From NCBI GenBank assembly GCA_036927565.1, contig JAYESD010000003.1, positions 81,699,311 to 81,763,310 on the forward strand: 64,000 nucleotides of DNA. The letters run 5' to 3'. The translations under genes were made by a program, and so were the position numbers. How positions within the stretch are numbered: position 1 is the first letter of the stretch; every line of letters begins with the position of its first letter. The notes under the pieces were generated by a model. That model was not told the origin of the DNA and ran no database searches. It saw only the letters and a list, made by a program, of their open reading frames with translations. Shown piece by piece: positions 1 to 10,758 of this stretch. This DNA comes from Tuctoria greenei (lineage: Eukaryota > Streptophyta > Magnoliopsida > Poales > Poaceae).

Positions 1-530
1 GATCTATTGCCACAAATCAGCAAATAGTTGCATTTGGACCAACAAAACAGAATCGTTGCATTAGGATGTGTTGCCATGATACTATGGTTCGTGGCGTTAG
101 TATCAATGGCCACGAACTCCAATCGTAGCAATTAGGATGTGTGCCACGATTCACTTTTTCGTGGCATCAGGATGCTAATGCAACAAAACACAATCGTTGC
201 ATTAGGATGTCTTGCCAAGATTCACTGGTTCGTGGCGTTAGGATCTATCGCCACAGGACCACAATCGTTGTATTAGGATGTGTTGCCACGATTCACTTTT
301 TCGTGGTGTCAGGATCTATCGCCACAGACCACAATCGTTGCATTAGGATGTGTTGCCACGATTCACTGGTTTGTGGCGTTAGGATCTGTCGCCACGGACC
401 CCAATCGTTGCAATTAGGATGTGTGCCCATGATTCACTGTTTCGTGGCGTCAGGATACTAATGCAACAAAACGCAATTGTTGCATTAAGTTCTGTTGCCA
501 TGATTCAGTAGTTCGTGTGCCAAAGGCAAA
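1..530. repeat. Left subterminal repeat field of the large CACTA
   Basis: A degenerate unit of about 60 bases recurs around 8 times. It joins an ATCGTTGCATTAGGATGTG-like half to a TTGCCACGATTCACTGG-like half, followed by TTCGTGGCGTTAGGATC. The same TTGCATTAGGAT and GCCAC words occur at 24660-24800 in the right-hand field. CACTA elements carry such short repeats inside their ends as transposase-binding sites. The open frames here are translations of the repeat and are not genes. Bases 531-741 show nothing further that I recognise. Confidence 0.75.
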
Positions 531-741
531 GGGATCCTAGGCGCCTGAGGGTGCTGACGCCAAAATGATCGAGATAAGCACCCACAAATTGATGCAACAA
601 TGGGGATGTAATAAATGATTAGTCCCACATGTAATAAATGATTAATTAGTCGCACTTCCATATATTAGCCTATCGTCACAAATAGTACTCCAGTTTACAG
701 CTCACACACATATACATGCAGTACGTACGTACTTAATTATA

Positions 742-3700
742 CTAAAAATCATTATCTTCGCTGTCTTCCCCCCACAATGGAGCTACATGACCATCATTGG
801 TATATGTATCTTCGTCGTCGTCTTCATTTTCTACTGCAACTCCATCTACCTCAAACCAATCACCTGACATTGTCATTATAAGAGTGGAAGCATCGCCACT
901 GGCTCCCTCAATGTCATTCCTAGCCCATGCAGTCGTATTCTCATTAATGTGTGGCATCATATTGATATCACCAGTAAGCAGATCATCATGAAATGTCTCA
1001 GCCTCCATCGTCTCGGTCACATTATTTTCACTATCTCCAGGGGGCATGGAAAAAAGGTTTCGTGTCTTCATTTTAACAACTGTAGCCCATTTAGGATGCT
1101 TCACACTTAGAACATAAAAAACTTGTTCTGCTTGGGTGGCCAGAATGTAAGGCTCATACTAGAATCGAAAGAGAGTAGTGTCAACATCTATCATTCCGTA
1201 GTGATCCTTTTTGTAGCCTCTGCTTTGGTTCTGACTGCTTCTAAAAGGCCGATCAAACCATTCACACTGAAATAACATAATCTCTTGATTTTTTTTCAAA
1301 ATCAGTAGCAATGATTTTCTTGATTACTCCAAACCAATCATGATCAGTGCCCCAAACAACAATTCCACTATTTTGGGTCCGTAAATCTTTTTCCACATCT
1401 GCAGTTCGAAAGAAGAAGCCATTGATGAATAACCGACTAAAAAAATGTGCCCGATGATCAGGTCCTCTAGATAATGCGTACAAATAATCGGTTGCTTTGC
1501 CTTCTTTGTGTAATGTCGTAATCTGTACACATTAGTATAACAGGGGTTATCGACGACAAACCAATTTCAGAACACATATTTGTTCAATATTTCATCAAAG
1601 TGCAAACTTGCATGTACGTACTCGTTTCTGAAACCAATCAACAAACTCATCTCTATGGCATTTATCAACATCACGAGAATGAATCTTTTTCAGTTCTTCA
1701 ATATGCTCACTGAAACGGGTACAAAATTAAATTAGCCATCTACAATAAGCCATATATATAGTATACAACATCTGAGTTATACATTATTACTTGATCCATG
1801 GAGCGGCCTCTTCAATGTTAGTAATAAGATAATGCCTGATGTTATGTAGTTCCACAATAGTAAGTTGGTCCCATTTATACCCTTTTTTAGAATTATCAAC
1901 TTCTGTAAATATGTTAGAATTATCAACAAAAGGTTCATTTGTAGCTGCAGCTTCATGACGTTCTGGCCTATTACGCTTGGTGCTGATGTTATCCAAAAAC
2001 TGACTACAAAAAGTCATACACTCTTCGGCAATATATCCCTCAGCTATAGAACCCTCCGGGTGAGCTTTGTTATGTACATACCTCTTCAATGTACCAAGGT
2101 ACCTCTCATTTGGATACATCCATCTGTAAGAAACAGGTCCACCCAACCGTGCTTCTTCGGCAAGATGGGTTGGAAGATGTATCATGATATCAAAGAAAGC
2201 GGGAGGAAACAACATCTCAAGCTTACAAATTGTTTCAGGAATTTGTTTGCTCATCTTGTGCAAATCTGGTTCCGCCAATTCTTTAGAAGAAATTCCAGAA
2301 AAGAATGTGCTAAACTCAATTAAAGGTGCAACAACCTTTTCAGGCAATATGTTACGTATTGCAATAGGAAGGAGCTTCTGAAATATAATATGGCAGTCAT
2401 GAGTTTTTAGACCCGATACCTTACATGCTTTTATGTCCACACATCTCTTGATGTTTGAGGCATAACCATCGGGCACCTTCACATTCCCCAAAAACTTGCA
2501 CAAGGTGGTCTTCTCATCTTTGCCCAAAGTATATAATGCTGGTGGGAATGTGTACTTGCTCTTTATGAACTTCGGATGTTGATCTGGCCGCATACCCATA
2601 TCCTTCATATCAAGACGAGCTTGTAGACTATCTTTTGTTTTACCATCCATAGCAAGCAATGTCCCCAATATGCTATCAAAAATGTTTTTCTCAATGTGCA
2701 TGACATCCAAGTTATAACTTATTAGCAATGTCTTCCAATAAGGGAGGTCGAAAAATATACTTTTCTTCTTCCAATTATGCCATCTATTTTCCTCGGTGTG
2801 CTTTCTCTTATTATTCGTCGGTCCAAAACTCACTTGATCAAAACACTCGTATTGTTGGAGTACTTCGTCACCAGAGAGTGATGTTGGAGCCTCTCTATTC
2901 TCTGCCTTGTTGTTGAAAGAACCTTTGTTTCGACGCCATCTATGATCCTGAGGTAGGAAACGACGATAACCCATGTAACAATGCTTTCGTCCATATTTCA
3001 ACCAGAAGGCGTCAATGTTTATATGGCAGTATGGACATTCTAGCTTCCCTTTTGTGCTCCATCCACATAGCATTGCATATGCTGGAAAATCATTTATTGT
3101 CTACAATAAAGAAGCTCGCATGACAAATGTCTCTTTCTTTAAACTGTCATATGTTTCAACACCATCAGACCATAATTTCAGTAGCTCATCAATCAAAGGC
3201 TGCAGATACACATCAATGTTGTTTCCAGGTGACTTTGGCCCAGGAATTATCATTGACATCACCCAATAAGACTGCTTCATACACAACCAAGGTGGTAGAT
3301 TATAAGGGATTAGAATCACAGGCCATGTACTGTAAGAAACATTCATTACTCCAAAAGGATTGAAACCATCAGATGCTAGCCCAAGTCTTATGTTGTGAGG
3401 ATCAGATGAGAAATTTGGGTGAATGCTATCAAAATGCTTCCATGCTTTCGAATCGGCAGGATGGCGTAATATTCCATCATCAGCATGACCTTATTTGTGC
3501 TAGCGCATGTTTGATGCTGTTGATTCTCCCATATAAAACCTTTGTAGACGGGGAATAAGAGGGAAGTAACATAGAATCTTGCGTGCTACAAGCTTCTTGG
3601 ATTTTCCACAAGGTAAAGCCTCTCTTGCATCCCCAGCAGTACTATTTTTCCATCTTAATTCACCACATTTTGGGCAACTATTCAGCAGAGAATAGTCCTT

Positions 3701-4298
3701 TCGGAATAACACACAGTCATTGACGCATGCATCGATCTTTTGGTAGTCCAGCCCGAGGTCACGAACAACCTTCTGAAGTTTATCATGTGTATTAGGAATG
3801 CAGTGGCCCTTTCGAAGCGCAAATGAGAATAGTTCAAGTAACATCTCACGAGCTACTTTGCTCATACTAGTTAAACACTTTATCTGGTAGAACCTGACAA
3901 TGTAGGATAATTGGGTCAGCTGCGAACAACCTGGATACAACTCCTTTTTGGCATCAGTTAATAAGTCATATACTTTCTTTGCATCCCCAGTTGGCTCCTG
4001 CTGGTTTATAGCATTTTCTTGATCATCAACATCTGCTGAAGTACCACCATGACCAGTGCCTCTAGGTAATGGACAACATATTTTGCATAGCACCATCATC
4101 AGAAATTATCTCCTCATTATTTGCTGATTCCTCAGCAATATTTTCCTGAACTCATATTTCTCCATGGTGTATCCAACAAGTATAATCCAATAACATCCCG
4201 TTTCTGAGCAGGTGTAAATGAACTCCCTTGCGTGTGTTGTGGCAAATATTACGACATCTCGTGCAAGGACAAGGCATAGTTCCTCCTTCACGAGTGCC
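742..4298 (-). pseudogene. CACTA transposase (TNP2 / Transposase_21 with DUF4218 and DUF4216), decayed
   Basis: This is the catalytic transposase of the large CACTA. Reading leftward from a splice acceptor at 4299-4301, the order is: a transposase-associated domain with CPCTRCRNIC (about 4260); a hydrophilic linker; the Transposase_21 core with GLASDGFNPFG (about 3350-3382), PGPKSPGNNIDVYLQPLIDE (about 3170-3230) and LDVMHIEKN (about 2681-2708); a DUF4218-like part to 1787; a short exon 1622-1709 flanked by consensus splice sites; and a DUF4216-like exon (YALSRGPDHRAHFF about 1450, FQCEWFDRP about 1265) ending in an acidic tail at 742. In-frame stops lie at 3101-3103, 3491-3493 and 3500-3502, with another near 1160. 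Frameshifts occur near 4085 and at an 8-T run near 1290. It cannot encode a full transposase. No first coding exon was found upstream of 4298. Confidence 0.88.
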
Positions 4299-4501
4299 CT
4301 GAAATGCAAAATTTAAAAATGACTTCATTCCATCCTACCACTCCCTCCTATGCCTGTCTTTTCCCATCCATGTCTTATCTTCTGACATCGCTTCCAACAA
4401 TTCAATTAGCCATTAGCCTATCTATAAGAGGATAGATGTACAAGAACACATTATGTGAGCAATTGTACCTAGCTGTTGTTACTCCACGCGCTGTGGCCGG
4501 T

Positions 4502-4669
4502 GGATTCTCCTACAAGCGTGGCGGCCAGCGGATGCTCCTCCAAGCGTGGCGGCCGGCGCATGGTCCTCCAAGCTTGGCGGCTGGCAGATGCTCCTACAAG
4601 CGTGGCGGCCGGCGGATGCTCCTACAAGCGTGGCGGCCGGCAGATGCTCCTACAAGCGTGTTGCGGAGA
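4502..4669. repeat. 28-bp minisatellite, six units
   Basis: Six consecutive 28-base units, core CTCCTACAAGCGTGGCGGCC, start at 4502, 4530, 4558, 4586, 4614 and 4642, with one to a few substitutions each. The last unit degrades into TGTTGCGG. Because 28 is not a multiple of 3, all three frames stay open and give repetitive peptides; I read these as a by-product and not as coding. The array sits just upstream of the TNP2 gene. Confidence 0.9.
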
Positions 4670-4935
4670 GGGGGCCGGCATTGCGGGTCGAAGGGTATCG
4701 TAATAAAATATTATTTTTGTTTCTTATTTTCCTTCTTCATTTGGCGTGACAAAAATATCCCGCTGCGGGCAGGCAGGCAGGCAGGACGAAAAAGCTGGGC
4801 TGCTTGTTATTTGTGGGCTGAAACTGCGCTGATTTACTTTATATTCAAGCTGGGCCTTCGCACATTCATGACGCTTGCACAGAGCCGAAGGCCTCGAAAG
4901 GTCCGGTCCTATCACCGGATTTTCGTGAGATCCTC

Positions 4936-6117
4936 AAGGGACACTGCTTCCGATGTTTGGCGCATGGTCACATTGCGGCAGCGTGCCGTGACCCGCTACG
5001 TCTGGGACTAGTCGGCCCATGGGCCCTTTCACAAATAAAGTCGGCCTGCTACTTCCCTGGTCACCGCTCCAGTCAGTGCCATGTGCCCAAGGGGCCATAT
5101 GGCAAGAGGCCTCTTCATCCTCGCCTTCTTAAACCACCCCCCCCTATTGCTTCCAGGCTCAAGTTCCCAACTGATTCCCATCCATGCTCCCGTGTGTTGC
5201 CTAAGAAGTCCTTTGCCTCTGTTGTCACAGCGCCATGCCTCGCAACCATCTTAGACGCGAGCAGGTACCTGCAGGCTCACCGTCCCTGTGCCCTCGTGAG
5301 TGGCAATGCACGGTGTTCAACAACCGCCTCATGACGACGGAGTTTATCCGTTTGCACCGCCAAGCAGTGGTTCTGGGACCCAGAGGAGGTCGCAGCGAGG
5401 CGATGCCCATGGAGATCACCCTGTCCATCCATCACCAACTTGAAATCCCTCATTGGGCTTTCACCGTGTCCACGTTTGGGGATGGTGAGTTCCTGGTGCG
5501 ATTCACCCGTGATGACTATCGGGAGCTCGCCATCGAGATGGCAATCATCTCCATGTCGGATGATAACCACTACTTCCGACCATGGATCTTTGGCGTCGGT
5601 GTGTCGATCGTCAGGTGGTTCTTCCATGTGCAGGTTGTCATCGAGAACCTCCCTCTACATGTATGGTCTGCGGAGGGCATCAGACAGGTTCTGGGTGACG
5701 TCTTCCTCTTTGATCACTTCGATGCTTCCACTTACCACCGGGAGCGTGCTGACCTGTGCACGGTCGTTGGGTGGATGGAAGACCCAAGCCTCCTGCCTCG
5801 GGCCAAAATGTCCACCTTCTTTTGCAGGAAGTGATGGCCGGACTGGGAGTGACAGTGGGCCGCCGGCAGAACCTTTCAACCATGCCGCAGTGGTCCAGCC
5901 TGGCGGCCTCACGATGGAGCTCATCATCCACCTGGATCACTACCTCGACTATACGCCGCCGGTCCACCTCAACTCCCCGGCCTCCTCATTATCAGGCGAC
6001 TCTTCTGAGGGACACTCCTCGGTGTCCTCGAACTCTTTGGGGGACACCTTCCCGTGGCCGAAGAGATTCTACTGGCGGCGTGGGGAAGTGGATGAGGCGG
6101 ATAAGCAGCTCTTTTAG
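4936..6117 (+). pseudogene. Captured fragment of grass zinc-knuckle / DUF4283-like protein family
   Basis: The first part encodes CFRCLAHGHIAAACRDP, a CX2CX4HX4C zinc knuckle, followed by a decayed second knuckle ending GHRSSQC (about 5060-5082). After a frame change, 5235-5834 encodes a region with FLVRFTRDDYRELAI and the segment ENLPLHVWSAEGIRQVLGD, which resembles the DUF4283-type domain of large grass families carrying these knuckles. Another frame change leads to LIIHLDHYLDYTP and a serine/proline tail ending at 6117. Three frames are needed, so it is not functional as it stands. Such proteins in grasses are mostly transposon-associated or of unknown role. Its position inside a CACTA element suggests capture as cargo. 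The family call rests on memory of the motif order. Confidence 0.6.
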
Positions 6118-6524
6118 TATGGCTACCAAAGTGTCCTAGCTCATGTGTTACGTTTCCTATGGAAACTAAAAATTCTTTACAAATCCTATCCTTCAAAGGG
6201 AGCCTATGTTTGAGAGGATTACGACTGGATTAATTTCCGTGAAAAGATTTCCTGTTTAACATTTTGGTTGGCCTTCCTTTTTTCAAACATTTTCTTCCTT
6301 GTATTGTCTTCACTTTTTTCTTTCTAGTCCTAGCTACCGGCCTGTTGCATTTTCCTGTTACTACTACTTTACAGACCGCTTTGCAGGCCCCACTGCGGGC
6401 AATCTCCTGGCAACTCCACCGGTTTGGGGACAAGGAGGGTTTGGCGATCGTAAAATTTGAACTAATTTTGCATAGATAGTACATCTATGAACAAGAACAC
6501 CAAGTACATTTAACTTAAAAACAT

Positions 6525-6612
6525 TACTCCCTCCGTCCCAAAATACTTGTCCCTTTCGATGGAGGGAGTATCTCCGTCCCAAAATACTTGTCGCTTTGGA
6601 TGGAGGGAGTGT
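6525..6612. mobile_element. Stowaway-like MITE remnant (two half-palindromes)
   Basis: TACTCCCTCCGTCCCAAAA begins a hairpin-like segment ending GATGGAGGGAGTA. It is followed at once by a second, similar half-palindrome (CTCCGTCCCAAAATACTTGT to GATGGAGGGAGT). CTCCCTCCGT ends and TA flanks are the mark of Stowaway elements of the Tc1/mariner group in grasses. The doubled ends with almost no interior suggest two collapsed copies or a rearranged one. Confidence 0.7.
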
Positions 6613-6731
6613 ATTACAAACACAAGAAAAGATAAACTACAACTAAAACCATGAAACAAAAAACTACAACTAAAAATAGGAAACGAAAAACTACAACTAA
6701 AAACATGAAAAGAAAACACCTAAATACTACT
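6613..6731. other. Short A-rich spacer with repeated AAAACTACAACTAAAAA
   Basis: Three imperfect copies of a roughly 30-base A-rich word lie between the MITE remnant and the 3' end of the minus-strand gene. On the minus strand this is T-rich and would be the 3' untranslated part of that gene. Confidence 0.5.
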
Positions 6732-7152
6732 CTACTCAGCCTCCACCTCCTCCTCCTCGGGTGGGTCCTCGGGCTCCTGGCCCTCCTCTAGCGCCTTAGG
6801 CTCCGGCGGCGGAAGGTGACCCAGTCTCAAGGCTGCCACCACAACGAGCTTCCGACGACCCGTGACGCCGAGCTCGGCCACCATCGTCTCCCAGAGGGAG
6901 TCGAGAAGAGAGGCCACGTGCGAGAGGCCGAAGACGTAGTGGCCTGTGGTGTCCATTCCAGTACTTTGTGGAAGGGTACCGAGCCCAATGCGTTCCATGG
7001 AGTGAGAAGTACGTAAATACATCTCAGGCCATGTTGAACAGGAGGGTATCCTTCACGCGCGGCGGCGAGGGGGGGTCCAGCCGCGGCCGCTTACCGGCGG
7101 CCGGGTCCCTCGGCGGGCTCGGTGGCGGAGGGTTGCTCGAGCTCGAAAGCAT
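6732..7152 (-). pseudogene. Broken copy of unknown acidic-tailed gene (paralogue of 18519-19154)
   Basis: I do not recognise the family. The ATG at 7152 opens a serine/proline-rich start with a basic KRPRL stretch. The frame meets TGA at 7024-7026, at the place where the paralogue has CGA (Arg), and a frameshift follows. In the next frame it continues IGLGTLPQSTGMDTTGHYVF and MVAELGVTGRRKLVV, aligning with LGLGTHPEFPGMDTTNHYLY and MAQELGAEGHSALVA of the plus-strand copy. It ends in an acidic EEEEVEAE tail, much shorter than the paralogue's. A TATA-like site lies about 95 bases upstream, as in the paralogue. The two copies are inverted with respect to each other and flank the 2.15 kb array. 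It has one nonsense change and one frameshift, so it is probably dead. Confidence 0.7.
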
Positions 7153-7242
7153 TTGTTGTATACTAGCCGCGGCTAGGTTTTGTGGAGAGAAGAGAGGATG
7201 TTGGAACGGTTGTGCGGAAAAGACGATGGTGTGGGTGACCAT

Positions 7243-7249
7243 CTTATAG
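7243..7249 (-). promoter_or_regulatory. TATA-like box of the minus-strand paralogue
   Basis: The minus strand reads GCTATAAGATGG about 92-95 bases upstream of the ATG at 7152. The plus-strand paralogue has its TATA box about 100 bases upstream of its ATG, so the spacing is conserved. This is a motif match only. Confidence 0.5.
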
Positions 7250-7444
7250 CATTGTAGCAGTGGTCAGGGGAGGGGACGCCTCAAATTTAATTCAAAGGAC
7301 GCGCATGCACTACGCGTGTTACTCGCCTCAGTTACTGGCGCACACGGTCGCTCTGTGCACCCGGTCGCATCAGTTTCGCAAAAAGATTTCATGTTTCACA
7401 TTTTGGGTCTCCACGCTGTTATACCTTACATCGTACACTACGTA

Positions 7445-7518
7445 CTACCTCCATCCCCAAAAGTATGAAGTTTCTAGAACTAGTTCTAAAAACTTCATAC
7501 TTTTGGGGATGGAGGGAG
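7445..7518. mobile_element. Near-perfect palindromic MITE (Stowaway-like), 74 bp
   Basis: The two arms are CTACCTCCATCCCCAAAAGT... and its near-exact reverse complement, and the centre TAGAACTAGTTCTA is itself a perfect palindrome. It is flanked by TA on both sides (7443-7444 and 7519-7520), the Stowaway target duplication. As RNA the element would fold end to end into one hairpin. Confidence 0.82.
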
Positions 7519-7606
7519 TACATCCTATATTTTTCTAACATTTTTGTCGTCCTTTCTTTTATTTTCTGGAGTTCATTGTCTCCACTTTTCTTTCCAGTCT
7601 TCGCTA

Positions 7607-7783
7607 GCGGTCTGTTGCGTTTTCCAGTAGTACTACTACTTTACAGACCGCTTTGGAGTTCAGTGTCTCCACTTTTTTTTTCAAGTCATCGCTACCGGCC
7701 TGTTGCGTTTTCCAGTAGTACTACTTTACAGTCCGCTTTGCCGGCCCTGCTGCAGGCGATGTCCTGCCTCCTGGCAACTCCAG
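7607..7783 (+). repeat. Dispersed short repeat, two copies here and a third at about 6340-6422
   Basis: The segment CTGTTGCGTTTTCCAGTAGT followed by ACTACTTTACAG(A/T)CCGCTTTG occurs at about 7607-7655 and 7697-7745. A variant (CTGTTGCATTTTCCTGTTAC...) lies at 6340-6395. The second and third copies also share the continuation CTGGCAACTCCA. The copies are all within 1.5 kb, suggesting local duplication within the cargo. No coding function is seen. Confidence 0.65.
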
Positions 7784-8255
7784 TGGCTAAAGTAGCGTAC
7801 ATCTGCACTTTAAAAGCCATAACTCCAGTGCTCGTATTTTGTTTATCCCCGTTTGCATCAAAGGAAACTAACGGGACAGTTTAAAGGAATGGAATCCTCC
7901 AGAAGGGAAAGACATTCGTACGTAGTTTCGTAAGTAGCATTCCAAACGGTGCACTTTAGAAGCCATAACCATCACTGCGCATCTGCGTGCGTCTCATCGT
8001 GTTCTCGGCAGATTCACCGTCGAACAGAATGACCCTAGTCGGTGGCCCCGGTTTCCTCGAAACCGCGGTTTGCATCCTCTCGGTCCCAACGGCTCGACGC
8101 GTCCCATTGGCTTCAGTGGCAGTTTTTTAGGAGTAATTTCACACGCAAAGGGCCCAGCGTATATAATTCACCTCGACATGTACATGATCGAGGGTCGTGT
8201 TTCATGACATGTTCACATGCTATATATACGCCCCAAACATGATCATCGAGCCTCA

Positions 8256-8262
<7 letters not shown>

Positions 8263-8329
<67 letters not shown>
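8263..8329. repeat. (AT)n microsatellite, about 33 repeats
   Basis: An uninterrupted AT dinucleotide run. Adjacent bases 8225-8245 contain CGCCCCAAACATGATC, an inverted version of a word found once in every unit of the following array (GATCATGCATGTTTGGGGCG), so array-related sequence extends a little to the left in inverted form. Confidence 0.95.
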
Positions 8330-8330
<1 letters not shown>

Positions 8331-8608
8331 CTCTTGTTTGCATCCTCTCGGGTATCGCAACTGCACGCTCGACAAGGGTGATGGGAGTTCTAGTAATGAT
8401 GACACTGTGCATAGGGGCATAGGGCCAGTGGTAATAAGTACTTCCGGCCGGTTCCAGCCGTTGCATCACAAAACAAGAAAAGAAAAACATTAAAAACAAG
8501 AAGAGAAAAAAACATCAGGACTGGATTAATTTGCGTCAATCGATTTCCTGTTTTGCAATTTGGTTCTCCACGGTCGGATGGACAGAGTCCTCCAGCTTAA
8601 AAAAATAT

Positions 8609-10758
8609 GAACTGGTCGGTGGCCCCGGTTTACTCAAAACCGCTGTTTGCATCCTCTCAGTCCCAACGGCTCGATGCGTCCCATCGACATAAGAGAAAAT
8701 TAATACGTATACGCCACACGTCCGACTATCCGAGCAATAATGCTTTGTCGTGATCATGTATGATGGCCGGACATGCATGCATGCTTTTGAAAGAGAGCCA
8801 GCGAGGTCTCCATCATGTTTCATGCATGATTGATCACTTGTTGATGAGGATTTGTGATATTGATTTTCTTGTTTCATGATGACATTTCTCTTGTTTTGTA
8901 ACGTTCTATGTTACTAAACTCAATGTTGTTCGTCTATTCCATATGTTATTTTCTTCTTTGTCTATTGTCTAATGAACTACGTACTCCGTATTTGTGTTCT
9001 ATGTGTAACATGCATGTGCAAGACCTCGATCCATGATCATGTTGAATTGATGGTGTTATACAAGTGTTTTCTCTTTTTATCGAAAAAACGATTGTCATGT
9101 TTATTATTTGTATATTATTAATTAATATACATTAGTAAAATAAAGAATTAATATATAAATAAATATTATCATATAAAAAATCAACATGGATGGTCCAATC
9201 CAACCTACGAAACAAAAACTTTTTGATCGTCCAGTACATCCAATGAAACATCAACTAGCATGGATCGAGATCCAGTATACAAAAACATGGATCATCCTAT
9301 CGAATCCAACTTTGACAACAAAAAAACGCACGTACGCAACGATCGTTCATTAACAGATAATACAAATATATAGAACCGATAGTTCATTAAATAAGAAATA
9401 GAAAACAAAATAACAGATGGAACAGAGTAACAATGACATTGAGTTCATTAACATAAAACAATACTACAAAACAAGAAAAACAACATCACGAAACAAGAAA
9501 ACCAACATCACAGACCCTTTCTTCCTCCTCGCGCCGAGGGCGCGCGCGCGGCGCCGCCGTGGCGGGGCTCGCCGGAGATCTTGCCGCTGGCCTTTCCAGT
9601 GCGCCAAGCTTCGCCAATCTTTCCGCTTGGGGGTTTTTCACCACGCGGAGCACGTCGGTGTTGCCCCCGGGGCTTGCCGACGGCTGGAAATGGTGGTGCG
9701 ATGGCGGCGGCGGTGGCCACAGCTCCAGCAGGGTAGAACTCCCTTATCTCTAGCTCAAACAACTTGGTTTCTCCTCCAAAATATTTCTTGTGCCTTGAGG
9801 ATCATGAACCAGGACTAGAAAAGGAGAAAAACGGCTGGGAACTAGGAGCTCGACGGTGAATCGCGGCTTTCTCACAGGCGGCGACCAAAACTCGGCTATC
9901 TAGATCGGTCATCACTCGTCGATGGTTTTCAAATCTTTTCGATCTAGAGTGTTCGCAGGGAGATAGGTAAACTATCCCCTAACTACGGTCTAGATTATTA
10001 GATGTATAAAATGAATTAAATCCATGACCTAGAGACATAGGTATGAACTATCATCGGGGAAACTGGCAATAAAGACGCTACAAGACATGGCATGGCTTGA
10101 AACTTGGTGAGCAGGCTTAAGGCGCGATAACACACCTTTCCCTTATAGAAGTCGGGGCCTTTAGAGGCTTCCTCCGGCTTGTCGACGGTGGAGTAGGGGC
10201 GGGTCTCAGCAGCTTCACCCGCGGTCGTCGGGAAACTGCGAAATACCGCCCAACCGTTTGAGGAAACACTGAAACAAAAGGTTGAGAAGGTGCGCAAGAA
10301 AGTTGTGAACAACTTTGCTAAAGGACTCCCGATCGATCCTTTCCTAGTTGGCAAGCTATCATTGGAGTTCCATGGTGAGGTCAGCGGCGCGCGAGAAGGG
10401 CAGAAAACGCGAAAGAGAAGAGAGGAACCGAGCTAGCTAGAGTGGTACTAATTCCTCTTTTTGAAGTTGGATATCATCTAGAGTTGTAGGCTCCTTGATC
10501 ATGCATGTTTGGGGCGTAGCATACATCGGCAAGGCCTCATACTCTGACGATATCCATGATCAAAACAAGAAATTAAACATGTATTAATTGGTTGAACATG
10601 TTTGGGGTGCATGCAAGTTAGACATAGAAAAGACCTCAGTCACGTTTGACAAAATTAACATGCATACCTCAAACAAGACGATCTTTCAACAAAACGAGAA
10701 AACACACGTAGAAGCGGGTGTGTGGAGATGATCGGACGCTAGAGGAAACCGCGCTTAT
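8609..10758. repeat. Array unit 1
   Basis: The unit contains a GC-rich minus-strand open segment at 9508-9762 (alanine/proline/arginine-rich, with PRGQHRRAPRGEKPPSGKIG) and a second minus-strand one at 10016-10354 (with TVDKPEEASKGPDFYKGK, followed by a possible GTGTGT splice donor). The same two segments recur in the other units with different frame breaks. I do not recognise either peptide. Confidence 0.85.

Noticed and set aside
141..461. Open frame of 106 codons on the plus strand
   Set aside because: It is a translation of the CACTA subterminal repeat; the peptide repeats with the DNA unit.
1865..2323. 152-codon plus-strand frame opposite TNP2
   Set aside because: Shadow of the transposase; no motif or start context.
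8113..8499. Frames with Tyr-Ile repeats
   Set aside because: Produced by the AT microsatellite.
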